DNA from: Bryum argenteum
Lineage: Eukaryota; Streptophyta; Bryopsida; Bryales; Bryaceae
Reading direction: 5' to 3'
DNA length: 64,000 bases
Assembly (NCBI GenBank): GCA_037043015.1
Contig: CM073321.1
Location: forward strand, 29,129,010 to 29,193,009
Every line of letters starts with the position of its first letter. The stretch's first letter is position 1. Shown piece after piece: positions 21,780 through 33,205 of the stretch. Below the pieces are notes generated by a model, which searched no databases, had not been told where the DNA came from, and saw nothing but the letters and a program-made list of their open reading frames with translations. The translations under genes and the position numbers were made by a program.

Positions 21780-24540
21780 ACAACGCACTAGTACATTAGA
21801 GAAATGGAAGAGTTTGAGTAAGCAATCCAATTTAAGTATTGGCAGGAGGCCCAAAGAAGGGACGAGGAGAAGAAGGAAACAAACACATTAGAAGCCATAC
21901 ATCATGAGACTCTACGCCAGGAGGCCCTATGCTTGTGGCAGGAGGCTCAGAGACTAGAGGAGCAACAAAAGCCGACTGAAAGGCTAAAAGCTCAACAACA
22001 GGCTAGCAAGAAGTGCTCCGAAAACAAGAAGGCAAACGAGAGGCTCAACATAAGGCCTCCCAGTGGGTTTGGCTTGGACTATCGGAAATACAAGATTGGA
22101 GATTTTACCAAAGGAGTGGTAGAGAAGTATTGAGAGTCCCAATACCCCCTGCTGCTGTTTCAAAGGGGACAGAAGGTAGCCATGTTCATACTTAAAGGTC
22201 ACACATTGGTCCGTTGGGGGAAGGAGGAAATTCAATGATGTATAAAGATCACTTAACTGGTGATGAATATTTATTAGCACCATCAAAGCCAGTGCACTGC
22301 CCAGCCGCCCAGGTGGGGGAGTAGGAGCTCCATTAGCTGATAGTGGGCTTTATAGGCCTGGGATGACACTAGACACCGGGATAGGAGCAAACATATGAAC
22401 AATATCAGTGGTATCTCTTTTTGGTGTACCACCAGGGGTGGGACCCGCCGCACTACCAGTAGTAGGATCCAACGTACCACCAGTCGTGGAATCCGCCGTA
22501 CCACCAATGATAGGGTCAACCATATCACCAGGGGTGGGGTCCGCCGTACTACCAGGTGTGGGATCGGCCATACAACTAGTACTAGGATCTGGTATTCGAT
22601 CAACATTGGGCCTAGGAGTAGCACCAGTATTTACCACGCTCGGCATGGCTTAGAGGAAACCTTTGCCATACACAAAGTTTAAAGAGGGGACGAATCTTGA
22701 TGCGCATATTCGGCAATTTGAACGAACGTTGTGGCGTAATGGAGAAGAAGATGAACAAGTAATTATCAACTTACTAAGTACTACTTTGTTGGACAAATTA
22801 GAAGCATGGTATGAGAACTTCCTGGAGAACCATCTCTATTGTTCTTGGGAAGAGGTAAAGGCAGCTTTTAGAAGAAGGTATCGGGACTAGAACACGGATG
22901 AGGCTATATAGAGAGAGCTGAAGTCGTTCAAGCAGGGAGACAAGGAGAAGGTGCACGATTATTATGATCGGTTCATGACGTTGATCAAGTGTCTACAATC
23001 AGACGGAGGAAAAGGTTTCAAAATCACCAGGCAACTTTCGAGCTGACTTACTGGAGTACATTAAGATCACGACAAGTGTAGCACCAGTACGCAATCTGAC
23101 GGAACTGGTTGATGCTGCTCTAAAGTGTGAAGAAAACTGTACTGATTCAAGTCGCAAGCCCACCAAGTTTGAAGTGACGAGGGTGGAATCAACCAATAAA
23201 CCAGTGAACGTGGCTGGAAAAGAGCCACTACCGGAAGCTACAAGGGTACAATGTGGGATATGTAAGAAGTTTGGACATGGTGACAGGAACTGCTGGTTCA
23301 ACCAGACAAACCAAAGGGGACGAGGGGCCAAAAAGGATGGCGAAGAACCAGTAGGGGACAATGAAGTATCAGTGCAGAAGTCAACAACAACTTACCTAGG
23401 TAACTACAACCCGGGGTACTAGAGACCATCCACTTCAAAACCAAGTACCAGTCATTTGGCAGGTTTGGGCGATAAACCAGATCTGTATTATTTATGCCGC
23501 AAACATGGACATAGGAGTTGAAAATGCCCCCGAAAGGTTCAATGGGATTAGTTTTTAGCAGACAAAGCTTTGAAGGCTAAACAACCTGACCACCATGTGA
23601 GCATCGTGGAAATTGAGTTGCTAGAAAACAAGAGGATCCGGTGAACGTGACCAGTGTGACCAGGGCTCCACGCCAAAAGGCTGGATTACCTCCAATTTAC
23701 GAGGAATCTAGCGCAAAAAAATATTAGCCAACCCAATCACATTGTCTTTAGGTTAAGTGCTGCAGATAGCACCAAACACAACTGAGATTGTCAAAGACCA
23801 TGTGTTTTCTCAATTGGGCCAGCACGAGGATTCTGGTTTTGCTCGAACACCAACAGTCAAGCCGATCACTGGTGAAAGAGGTAAGAAAGATCTGATAACT
23901 AGTCTGGCTATTGATGTGGACAGGGGAATTGCCGGTAATAGCAGTGCAGATTGGCAATGGTGTTCTAGATAACGTACTTCTAGACGGAGGATCTGGATAA
24001 CGTGCTTCTAGGCGTCAATCTCATAACTGATGAAGAGCGGACGCGCCTAAGATTGAAGGACCCGCAACCCGCCCCGTTCAGACTCAGAATGGCAGACTAG
24101 ACTGTGGTCGCCCTAAGGGCTTGATACGCAATGTGAGAATGGTATTCACATTCATGTTATTCCTTACCTTATTACTTTGACTGTGATTAAAAATAAGGAA
24201 GTAAATGCAGCCTATAGTATGTTGTTAGGTCGTCCTTTGTTAATTGATGCTGAAGTTTATCATGATTGAGGCAACAATATGGTCACTATTCGAGGCAACG
24301 AGATGGTCAAAATAATATTGGTAAGTCAAAGGAAGGGGCTGAGAGCAAAATTACCGTAAGTGTTGCTCTGTTACAACTTTGCACAAGTTCTTACAGACGA
24401 AGAGGAGGCACAGTGGCTGGCTACCGAGCAAGATGTACTGGTCTTTGGAACAGTAACACTACCTCAAATGAACAAAAACAAAACTCAGAATCAGCCCAAA
24501 GAACTAGACCAGGCCGGAGGTGAAGAAATACCATATTCAT
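21780..24540 (+). mobile_element. Gypsy-type LTR retrotransposon fossil 2 (gag to protease/reverse transcriptase spacer)
   Basis: A second Ty3/Gypsy-type element, unrelated in detail to fossil 1. Parts in order: a Gln/Glu-rich coiled N-terminal region (about 21,840-22,130), a Pro/Val/Gly repeat region (22,430-22,640), a retrotransposon gag domain (22,663-22,890 and onwards), a CCHC knuckle CGICKKFGHGDRNC (about 23,250), a second knuckle-like motif near 23,490, and a protease remnant ending in MLLGRPLLIDAEVYHD (about 24,220). No LTRs were found. It stops where cassette 3' flank begins at about 24,541. It is broken in many places and is old, but older than the inverted duplication that copied its right end. 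Confidence 0.8.
22430..22640 (+). repeat. 30-bp minisatellite inside gag of Gypsy fossil 2
   Basis: About seven imperfect 30-bp units encode a ten-residue repeat of the form V-P-P-x-V-G-S-A. It lies upstream of the gag domain. Such proline-rich repeats are unusual at this position and look like local expansion within the element. Confidence 0.75.
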
Positions 24541-24890
24541 TATTTTGAGAGTATCCCTCAATAATGAGAGTATTGTTGAGTCCTGTATAATGATAAAAAG
24601 CCAAATAGGCCGTTAAAAATGGTATAAAGTAGATATAGTTGGATGAATAATTGTATACCACAATGGAATATACATGAATGTATGTTTATTTATAGACATT
24701 GTATACACCAATTGACCCCACAAAGGAAATATGCTCATCCGGATATAAATGTGAGCTCTAGTTACATATGAATGATCCAATGTACGATGGTAAATACGAT
24801 ATTTCTATACCAATAGAACAATACAAAGATCGTGTTGAATGTGGGCTATCCATGAAGAACTACGCCGATCAATGTCCTCTAAATCATATC
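24541..24890 (-). repeat. Conserved 3' flank of the cassette (copy in B)
   Basis: The reverse complement of this non-coding stretch matches 9,727-10,104 and 57,227-57,622. It follows the extra terminal exon of copy B on the minus strand and abuts Gypsy fossil 2 at about 24,541. Confidence 0.65.
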
Positions 24891-24894
24891 AAGA

Positions 24895-25372
24895 TCGTTG
24901 TTGTATCACAAGTGCGAACGGCTTCAATTTCAGCTAGTGCCTTCCACACTTCGGTCCACGAGTGTAGCCTTTGTATGGTGACGAACGCAAACTTGAATTT
25001 TCACGTCTTTGAAGCTTCAAAATCATTGCTCCAATGTATCACGAACTAGAGGACAACTAACTCAAATTGAAATCCATCGTGTGATTGAGTCGGCGGTGAC
25101 CCTTGTGTAAAGGCGGGCGCATAGTACGCAAGGGAAAACGCGAGGTATCAACAGCGCAAATGAGACGGTTTAGGTGGCCCCATTAGTTCTCGCATGCGCA
25201 TCTCCAAGTTCTGCTCCCGACTCCAAAGACTTCAATTGGACAAGGCGTAGAGAGAGAATGTGTCGTTGCACCACGAGATATTTTCAGCGACGATGCCTTA
25301 TGAGGTGATACACGAAGAGCCGGGGACTCAAAGATGACCGGTATGGGCAGAGCTGCTGCAGTTGTCGCCTAA
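24895..25372 (-). pseudogene. Second (duplicated) terminal exon of cassette B gene 3
   Basis: On the minus strand this repeats the terminal exon also seen at 26,996-27,442, including the GHRQTQSHD-type segment, with several changes that disturb the frame. It is preceded by the end of the last intron (25,373-25,448), the solo LTR, and a short piece of the start of the same intron at 26,975-26,998. Cassette B thus has its last intron and exon twice in tandem, probably from unequal exchange. Confidence 0.6.
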
Positions 25373-25448
25373 GTCCATGAAAAGAGATAGAGAAATGTAA
25401 GTAAATCAAACTACGAATGAAGCCATAAACTAAGAAAAACTCAAAGAT

Positions 25449-26971
25449 TGTCACATCCCTTTCCAAAGGATGCCCAAACACTGTGGTGAGCCAAGAGGAC
25501 CTCGGGAGTGACGCCCTGGGCTTGGCAAGAGACAAGGTGAGGTGACCAAGGAGAGTCCCGAGCAAACAGCACGCATTACCGTCCTGCTTGGGACAAACTT
25601 GGTAGTGTGTCTTACATGCTTGGAAACCTTGTTCAAGCACGCGCCCATGGGTCCTAAGAATGCGCGATTTGGAGTTGTGAATCATGAGATATGGCTCTCC
25701 AACGTTGGAGCGCGTTCTGGGACACTCCGGGACACTCCGGGAGTGTTGCCTTTCGGGACTCAATGTGTCGATCTTTGTGGAGGGCGGCATGTTGCATATC
25801 GCTAGAAAGCTAATGACAAGGGCTTTCTAGAATGCTAAGATTCCTGATGAGAAAAGCAAGAGTTTAGGAGATATGGCTCCTCAAAGTGGTTGGGACTTCG
25901 AAACTCGGGAATGTTGCCTCCCGGGACACGAATGTTCAGAGGCGCATGTCTCCCTTAGGACAGCTTTAATTGAGGCTTGTAGGTAGTTGATCGACATCTA
26001 CACAAAGAGAAGATGTCGAAAATGGGCTTGCACAACCCATTTGAATACCTGAGCTAGGAGCTAGCCTGAGGAGAAGTTACAGCCTGCTTTTGAGGCTAAG
26101 GCAAAAACGGGTGGTCTTCCAAATAGAAAGTGTGTCACGGAACGCCCCTCAACACAAGAGGGGGGAGGGTGCTACCGAAGACTCCAGAGAGTACTATGAG
26201 GAGGGGTGGTCTCCCTCCTCACTTGCACATGGTGCCATGTGGAGCCGGGGTGGCTCCAAGGGGTGAGGCTTGGGATGGGGCCTCACTCCCGCACCTTGTG
26301 GAAAATGGAGAGTGCTTTGGAGCATCTCTAAACATGGGGTTGGGAAGTGTCCCTCTCCAAGTTAGTCCCCGTGATAAGTAGTGCCAGTTCCCGCGAGTAA
26401 TCGGGAATGGCTCAAAAGGGTGAAACATGGAAAGGAAGCCTCACTTCTACACCTTGGGCATTGTGGGATGCTCTTGAGCATCTCGCAGCATTGGGTTGGA
26501 AAGAGTTTCGCTCCAAACTAGTCTCCGGGAAAACTAGTGCCGGATTCTGGGACGGTTTCCGGCAAAGTCCCGAATGGAGTGAGAAACAAGAGTGGGAGGG
26601 GACTAGTGGGAAGTTGGACGATGGATAAGGGCAGTTAGCACTGGGGGTGATTAGTATCACCCTTGGGAGCTTGGCAATTTGTGAAAGGCCGCCCCGTGCC
26701 ACCAAGTGGCACGCTCATGTGTTGGCGGCTGTTCCGGGTTGGCAAGCCCATGTGTTGGTGAGAGTTCCGGATAATGAGTATCGGATAATGAGTTCTGGAG
26801 TCAAGGTGGGTTCGACACCTTGACTTCGAATGGTTCTAATATTGTGTGTGTGGGGCACATGCAAGAGTTAGCAAAGTCGTGGCCGGTTGCTACCAACTAA
26901 GTGAGCCGGGATTCCCCTACCAAGTAAGGCTTGCTAAGAAAGAAAAGAGTTGGAGTAATAAGGGTTGCGTT
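25449..26971 (+). mobile_element. Solo LTR (Gypsy-type relative) in the last intron of the duplicated part of cassette B
   Basis: The stretch begins TGTCACATCCC, a typical plant LTR start, and runs for about 1.5 kb without coding capacity. Cassette intron sequence flanks it on both sides, with an approximate 5-bp duplication (AAGAT / TAGAC). The 3' edge is worn and is set only approximately. The same LTR family occurs as a fragment at 8,996-9,176 and, more diverged, at 37,570-38,860. No internal region is left, so it is probably a solo LTR of moderate age. Confidence 0.65.
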
Positions 26972-26995
26972 ATAGACGAACTGCTTTACGTATTA

Positions 26996-27905
26996 CTAGT
27001 GCAAACGGCTTCGAATTTCAGCTAGTGCCTTCCACACTTCTGGTCCACGAGTGTAGCTTGTGTATGGTGATGAACGCGAACTTGAATTTTCACGTCTTTG
27101 AAGCTTCAAAATCCGTTGCTCCAATGCATCACGAACTGGAGGACAACTAACTCTGGGCTGAAATCCATCGTGTGATTGAGTCTGGCGGTGACCCTCGTGT
27201 AATGGCGGGCGCATAGTACGCAAGGGAAAACGCGAGGTATCAACAGCGTGGACAACAGACGGTTTAGGTGGCCCCATTAGTTCTGTCATGCAGTCACCAA
27301 GTTCTGCTGCCGGCTCCAAAGACTTAAGTGGACAAGGCGTAGAGAGAGAATGTGTCGACGCACTACGAGATATTTTCAAGGACGATGCCTTATGAGGTGA
27401 TAGACGAAGAGCCGGGGACTCAAAGATGACCGGTATGGGCACGACCGCTGCAATTGTTGCCTAAGTCCATGAAAAGAGATAGAGAACTGTAAGTAAATCA
27501 AACTACGATTGAAGTTAAAAACTAAGAAAAACTTTTAGATGAACTGCTTCACGTATGACATACTCGTACCGGAAGTGCATCCTCAACTAACTCAGAATCA
27601 TCATAAAGCTTTCTTTGCTGAGCGCCACCTCAACTTGATTTGTCTATCATGGTACGGTTCTTCAGCGGGGAAGGAGAACATGCAGAGTGTAGTCGTTTAC
27701 CGCCAAAAGGAGGACTATCCACAACACCATCATCGATTGCCATTGTCAAGTAGTTCATAGTTGATTGTACAGTAGCTGCTGAGTACATTATATGGCCCAT
27801 TCCACTCTGCGAAACTGTGTATTGTCCATAGTTCAAAATGGAATCAGCAGAAGCAGCGCAACGGAAATCAAAATCATTGTCCGAAACAGAGACGGAATTG
27901 GACAC
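26996..27905 (-). CDS. Cassette B gene 3: short basic Ser-rich protein, probably broken
   Basis: On the minus strand, one exon starts at 27,905 after the acceptor ATCTAG and reads VSNSVSVSDNDFDFRC, then STMNYLTMAIDDGVVDSP. A last exon at about 27,460-26,996 follows the acceptor GACTTAG and includes HKASSLKISR and TRGPEVWKAL. The C copy has the same exon order. No domain was recognised. The terminal exon joins directly onto a repeat of the intron at 26,998-26,975, so the normal stop is lost. The function is unknown. Confidence 0.5.
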
Positions 27906-27968
27906 CTAGATACGAATTCATTTAAGAGGAATCATCAACAAGGATGATATGCAATATGATATAGCCAA

Positions 27969-27989
27969 ATCAGCTCGACTCGAGTTAAA
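27969..27989. repeat. Palindrome in the gene 2/gene 3 spacer of cassette B
   Basis: An imperfect palindrome (CAGCTCGACTCGAGTTAAA) in the spacer between genes 2 and 3. Copy C has the same site at 56,251-56,275. Here the two arms mix A-type (AGCTCGA) and B-type (TCGAGTTAAA) halves. Confidence 0.75.
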
Positions 27990-28171
27990 CCAATGCTGAG
28001 AGAACTAGCACCATCAAATACTACGATAAATTAAAAGGTCGGACACAAGCCCGCTCTGAAACAAAATCAGTCCGAGAGGAGACATTAATATTGAAATCAT
28101 GTATTATAATCTACACAATATACATGGCAAATTTGAATCATGTCTGGTGAGACCAATCATGGTTAACTAGC

Positions 28172-29434
28172 TTAATCAAGCAATAGCTTCCTAGAAGCCT
28201 CTACAGCGTTAGTAAGCTCTTCGTATTCTGAAGTATCGAGTTCTTCAGAGAGCATTCTACGCCCAATGTTGTCTTCCCTACGGAAAGACAACAAGCCCTA
28301 ACCGCGGCTTTGATGTAGACGTTAAATCCAAGGGAGGAGCTCGTCCACCAAGAATCTGTCACATCCATCATGCTCTCACCACGAGACTGGCAATACGACA
28401 TTCTTTGGTTCATTCACGACGTGCTTCTCACTGCTATCATCGTTGATGATCGTGTCATGCTCATTAAACTTTGAGTTTAGACCATTGAAAAGCATATCCA
28501 GTGGTTTGAGGAAGAGATCCTTATTAGTCCCCTTCAACTTGAAGTTGGACAACTTATTCCGCGGTCCACGAACCCTGACAACCTCACATGAGTTCTGCCC
28601 CCAAAGAAGGCACGGGGATGGCTCACCTAGACGTAGTAGTCACATATGGACTTTGTGGTTGCATGAACCATCGAACTCCATACGGAGACGTATGCAACTT
28701 CACTCAACTCACGAAGAAAATCAAGGCAAAAGGGCGAATCAAAAATGGCCCTGGGACCAATCGGAGCGAGTAGGACAGAGGAATGTGCACATGCGACCAT
28801 GTTGTAAACTTGGTCCTTTGGCATAAATCTCTTCTCCTTGCAAACACAGAGAATACTGTTCAAGTCCAGGATGACATTGAGCCACTTGCATGGTACCCTT
28901 GAAAGAATAGAAGGAGGGATATCCCCCACGGCTGCAACTACCGAATTGTGCAGACAGGGGGTCAGACAAATGTGTAGACAGTTAAGTACTGCATTGCCAC
29001 ATTTTGAGACTGACCATCGCTATAACACTAACAAATTTCAAATCCAAACAAAGTGATTACACCGAACTAATAAAGAAAGGATTGAATGAAAATGAGATTT
29101 TGGTATAGGAACAGCATACCGGCGTCTCTGATTGAGTTTCAGCTGTTTGTGAATTTCGTACAGCGGTCGAGGATGGAAGAGGAATGTGAACCTCGAGCAA
29201 GATTGAATCCGGAATGTGACCTTCATTGTGATCATCTTGCGGCGTGTTACTTGGCTCACCATGAAACGGACTCATCAGACTAGTGTCTTCCATAGGGGGG
29301 ACGTCATGAGACAAACAGACATTCGGAACACTTCGCAAATCAATAGCGTCTGCGTAGAAATCAGAGGGAGAAAATGTGTAAGAAAATATGATTGTATTCC
29401 AAACTCTGCGTTCAAAAATGAGCGTCATATACAA
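28172..29434 (-). CDS. Cassette B gene 2: FCP1/NIF-like HAD-fold protein
   Basis: Minus-strand homologue of 5690-6837 and 54,857-56,070. The N-terminal exon (29,434 to about 29,120) has the PPMEDTSLMSPF segment. The core (28,929-28,627) reads in one frame: KWLNVILDLNSILCVC for motif I, then SPFCLDFLRELSEVAYVSVW and SSMVHATTKSICDY. The second half (about 28,580-28,172) contains the KLSNFKLKGTNKDLF segment and an II-D-S motif where the family has VDDSP, and ends at TAA 28,172-28,174. The first aspartate of the DxD motif is kept but the second is Asn. DLN in this position is a variant I recall from plant FCP1-like relatives, which may be inactive or altered. Parts of the second half are frame-disrupted. 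Confidence 0.6.
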
Positions 29435-29554
29435 AAAGTATTTACACGATGAACACTAAGTCCAATCTAACAAAACTGTCCGAGGGAAATATATATACTA
29501 GGCTAACAACAACTCTCGAAGGCTTCTACAGGCGATTTGCCATTAATCGAAGGA

Positions 29555-29580
29555 GCAGCTTAACTCGAGTCGAGTTAAAT
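29555..29580. repeat. P2 palindrome in the gene 1/gene 2 spacer of cassette B
   Basis: Arms TTAACTCGA and TCGAGTTAA around a central G. It has the same position as the A copy at 5,565 and the C copy at 54,652, with the A-type G/C pair replaced by A/T in both arms. Confidence 0.85.
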
Positions 29581-29600
29581 GAAACACAAGATCGTGGAGT

Positions 29601-32015
29601 TCAATCTGATTCGGTAACGTTCCGATCGAGAGTCTCATCATGTGTCCCTATCTGCTCTTCTTCATCCACGGTCATCCTTTCCAAATCGACTGGGTCCGAG
29701 GGTATGGAGCGACTTGATGGGCCTTGATCCCTACAAACAACTTGATTAATGTTGCCCGCAGGTGAGGGAGCTGCAGTCGACTCAAAAGGCGTGCCTTGGA
29801 GGGAACGTCGAGGAGATGAATGTCGAGCTGCACCGCTGTCGGAAGACTGAGTAGCCCCGTGGGTCAGAAGCAGAGGTTCACTATAACTTGGATCGAGCGA
29901 GAGGAGCGGCTTTGCATTGAGGTGCAAAATTGCTTGGACTACTACCCCAGGTATTCTTGCGAAGGGCTCAGACATCATTATGCTCCATCGTTGCTCATCC
30001 TCCAGTCTCTCGAGCAAGCATTGCTTCAACTTCGGCCCTTTGCCGCGCCTGCGCCTCCTCCTGCATTCTGACGAGACTTTCCATTAGAGCGTCAACGGAT
30101 AGTGACTCCCTTCTCTTCTTCTGAGGCGATAGCGTGGAAGCCGGAAGAGAGCTATCCGAGAAGCCTTGTTCCTGGGGATGAGGAAGATGAGAAGATGAGC
30201 CTCGTCCAGTTTGGGGGGTTATCGGGAGTTGGGATCCGTAGGCCTCAACATTATGGTTAGGATCGTCATTGTCGTCACTTGACCCGATTACGATCGGTCT
30301 TGGGTCATTAACGTCAAGTGGTAACTCTACTGCCCTACCTTTCCTCTTTGTCTTCCCCTTCTCGGCCTTCATGGTGGGTGGTGGTGCTTCCAGTCTCTCC
30401 CTGGATCCGGAAGCCCCAACGACCAGGTACCCGCCTTGGATATCTTGACAATCTAAGCAGAAGACCTCCATCGAAAGTTTGACGACTTCGTCATGCTCGT
30501 CGCTAGAGCTGATCATATAATTCATCAGCAAACACATCTGCAAGTAGACACAACAAGAGATGAACACATGAATCATTTGTACGTTTAACTCGAATCGAGT
30601 TGAAACGGAGCTCGCGTGTGAGAGCACTACTATACTACTCTGATGTGCGCGTTTAACTCGAGTCGAGTTGAATACCAAATATAAACTCTAAGCGCCATCC
30701 ATCAATACATTCAACTTGAGTTGAGTTAAATGTAAGAACGCATGTAAGAACATGGTTTCGTAGCAGACTTGATAATCCATTCAACTCGAGTCGAGTTGAA
30801 TAGAATCCAAGTTAGTGTGAAATGATCCCTGGACACTGAAGTGCGCACTGAAATCGACTCCAGTTAAAGACAACAAACTTAGAAAACAACAGAATCATGT
30901 CAAAATATTCAACTCGAATCAAGTTAATATATTGATCCTCGAGTCGCTCATAGGGAGCCGGAATATATTCCGCATATTCTATCTTATAATTCTTTCCGAA
31001 CTCGCAACTATCGAGGTGATTCTTGATCTTTGCCTCAGCATCCCTACTTCCGTAGATCCAAACCCAAACAGGGATATCAGTTACCACCGGGTCTGTGATA
31101 GACTTTAGGACTTGGAGGACGTTGGGAAAGTACGAGCTTGATGAAGCTGATACCTCATGTGCTCCGGGGAGATTACGGAAGTCCATTATCCCGACCTTGA
31201 TTCGCTTAGAAGATAATTCGTTCCAAGAGTCATCGTGCCATTCCCCGAGCACATCGTCCTCCAGGTTGTAGGCCTTGAAGTTTGTCTCACCCCTTGGAAC
31301 CTGAAACTTCCCCTTGTTGGCGAGAAAGACTTTGAAGAACTGTGCTGCATACGGCGAGAGTTGCTCTACGGACTTGAATGTTCTTATTGCAGGGGAATTT
31401 TGCCAGCGTAAAGAAGGACTGCCTGGAATTCGTGATCAGAACGTTCAGTGTAGCTGGCGTTATCTAAAAATTGGTCTTGAATTTCTACTAGCTCTCCTTC
31501 CTGAAGTCCCCACTCGTGCTAAACAGCATTAAGTTAAGGCGCATGTTGTGAATCATGCGCTTTACGATGGTCTTCCTCTTGTAGTGCTCCAGCCAGTCGT
31601 AAGAGCTGTAGCAATCTACAAACACACCCTTCATCTGCTTCAACGTGACTTTGGGGTATGGATATGACCGTTTCGGGTTTGGTTTGTTGAGCATATGCTC
31701 GGCTAATCGCTTGAGCTGGGGGTAGCTTGTATTGCCGATCCATTTGAAAAACTCCCTGGAGATGTTTCCATGCTCAGGCTTCCACTTCCCCAACTCCGTC
31801 ATCTTCCTTCCTGTGTTGGGGTCGATGAGCTCTCCTTGGGATGCGGCTGAAATGAGCTCAAGTCAAACCTCGTGGACATCATCACGAGCACAGATGATTT
31901 TTAGCTCATTCTAAATGTTGAGCTTATCTCTGGCCGTCTTGCTTCATGTCACTGCTCTCTGGGCGCTTTCAACGTCGATGAGAGCAAATCTAAGCTTAAC
32001 AGCTTCCATGAACTC
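29601..32015 (-). CDS. Cassette B gene 1: C-terminal two-thirds of the ParB-like protein gene, 5'-truncated
   Basis: On the minus strand, an exon from 32,015 (acceptor ATACAG) starts EFMEAVKLRFALIDVE, matching KFVESIRRRFVMIDVA of copy A at the same splice junction. It continues with REFFKWIGN..HMLNKP (31,750-31,650) and VGIMDFRNLPG with PVWVWIYGS (about 31,210-31,060). After an intron filled with palindromes, a last exon starts at 30,539 with an ATG-led MCLLMNYMISSSDEHD segment. It runs into a Ser/Pro-rich, acidic and coiled tail that ends at 29,601. The NGQH-bearing first exons are missing. Sequence beyond 32,150 does not match the cassette. The frame is broken in several places. Confidence 0.55.
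30582..30930. repeat. P2 palindromes in the last intron of cassette B gene 1
   Basis: Five palindromes of the P2 type (arms TTTAACTCGA or TTCAACTCGA and their mirror) lie at about 30,582-30,607, 30,649-30,673, 30,708-30,733, 30,778-30,803 and 30,906-30,930. Outer arms are symmetric within a copy but different between copies: CGTTT/AAACG, ACATT/AATGT, ATATT/AATAT. Confidence 0.9.
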
Positions 32016-32046
32016 CTGTATCAACCGAGTACAATATTGAGTTAGA

Positions 32047-32073
32047 AATTTAACTCGAGTCGAGTTAAAATGG
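32047..32073. repeat. P2 palindrome in the upstream intron of cassette B gene 1
   Basis: A near-perfect palindrome (arms ATTTAACTCGA and mirror) just upstream of the acceptor at 32,016-32,017. This is the intron that holds P1 palindromes in copy A (2583-3000) and a P3-like one in copy D (63,054-63,171). Confidence 0.85.
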
Positions 32074-32533
32074 GTTACAACTGGAGGTATGTACAAAACT
32101 TGTATTTTAAAGAACATGCGAACACAGAAATCCAATGCCAAACTATTCAGCTACAACTTGGTCACATTGAACGAGATCCAAGTATTGAATACTTACCCAT
32201 TCTGTTGTCTGCTTCCCTTCTAGACTGTGGATACCGAATTTAATTGGACAAGCCTCGGCTTTGTTCTAATCCTGAAGCAAACAATGAATGATTGTAACCA
32301 TGAATGTGAAGTTTAGGAACTTTGGTGAGCGCTGCCAAAGCTGCAAAAGCGCTGTCAAACGAGCCACCCACTTGATGCCGCAAATATCTCAAAAAGCAGA
32401 CTCTAAGCTAACACGGTCGAGGCGCAGAGCTAAGAGAAGCAAAAAGCGTCGGGGAGCAGAGCAAGAAGCAAGAAGCAGAGCAAAGAGAGCGAGTAGATAC
32501 AAAAGAGACTATATAAACATGAACGAATACGAC

Positions 32534-32606
32534 CTTCGAGGCCAGGAAATAGCTACTTTCGAGGCTAGGAGCTAGCGACTGTCGAGGCCAGAACGTAGCG
32601 ATAGCA
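32534..32606. repeat. Short tandem repeat, about 24 bp x 3
   Basis: Three imperfect units of the form TCGAGGCCAGGAAATAGCTA follow each other. The surrounding stretch 32,150-32,771 is purine-rich and has no supported gene. Confidence 0.6.
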
Positions 32607-33074
32607 AGAATGCAAGAAAACACCAACTAATGCAAGAATGCGAGAATCCGACAGCCAAATTCAGCAAGCCGAGCGCAGAAAGTGGGGAAGACGAGGAATA
32701 CAATGAGGGCCAAACCCTAGCCCCCCCAATCTCCGCTCCCGACCGTAATTCGAGCAGGCTGCCCGTAATCTCACTATAAGAAACCTGCGTTTTTAATGAT
32801 GTTGTAAATGATGTCTAAAAAGACATCGTAGACATTAATTCGGATGTCTTATAGACGATAAGACATCCTAGACATGACAGATGTCTAAGCAGACGTCTAA
32901 AAAGACAGGAAAATGTCTTAAGATCGAAGATGTCTTAAGGTAATTTTGGAAGGGTAAGAAGTGTGCCACGTAGGTGCCACGTAGATGACACATCAGCTTG
33001 AATTCAACGGGCAGTGCCACATGGGGATGAAATTCATCATGATGTGGAATTTTACATGGTCCCACGAAAGATGA

Positions 33075-33205
33075 CATGGTGGCGCCAGAATCCCACGTGG
33101 ACCCGAGAAAATCCGACGTGGCACCCGGGAAAATCCGACGTGGCACCCGGGAATATCTAACGTGGCATGCGGGAAAAGTTGACGTGGACCCGGGAAAATG
33201 ACATG
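33075..33205. repeat. 22-bp minisatellite inside the CACTA element
   Basis: About five units with the core ACGTGGCACCCGGGAAAATC, GC-rich compared with the rest of the element. Confidence 0.8.

Larger units (their letters stand above)
24094..25635. repeat. Right arm of the 1.54-kb inverted duplication (partner 8,996-10,542)
   Basis: Matches the left arm in inverse orientation with very few differences. This arm is embedded in context: its left end is inside Gypsy fossil 2 and its right end is inside the solo LTR. It is therefore probably the original. The breakpoints do not coincide with the ends of any element. Confidence 0.9.

Noticed and set aside
32288-32575. Basic Arg/Lys-rich open frame
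   Set aside because: It lies in purine-rich tandem repeats outside any cassette similarity.
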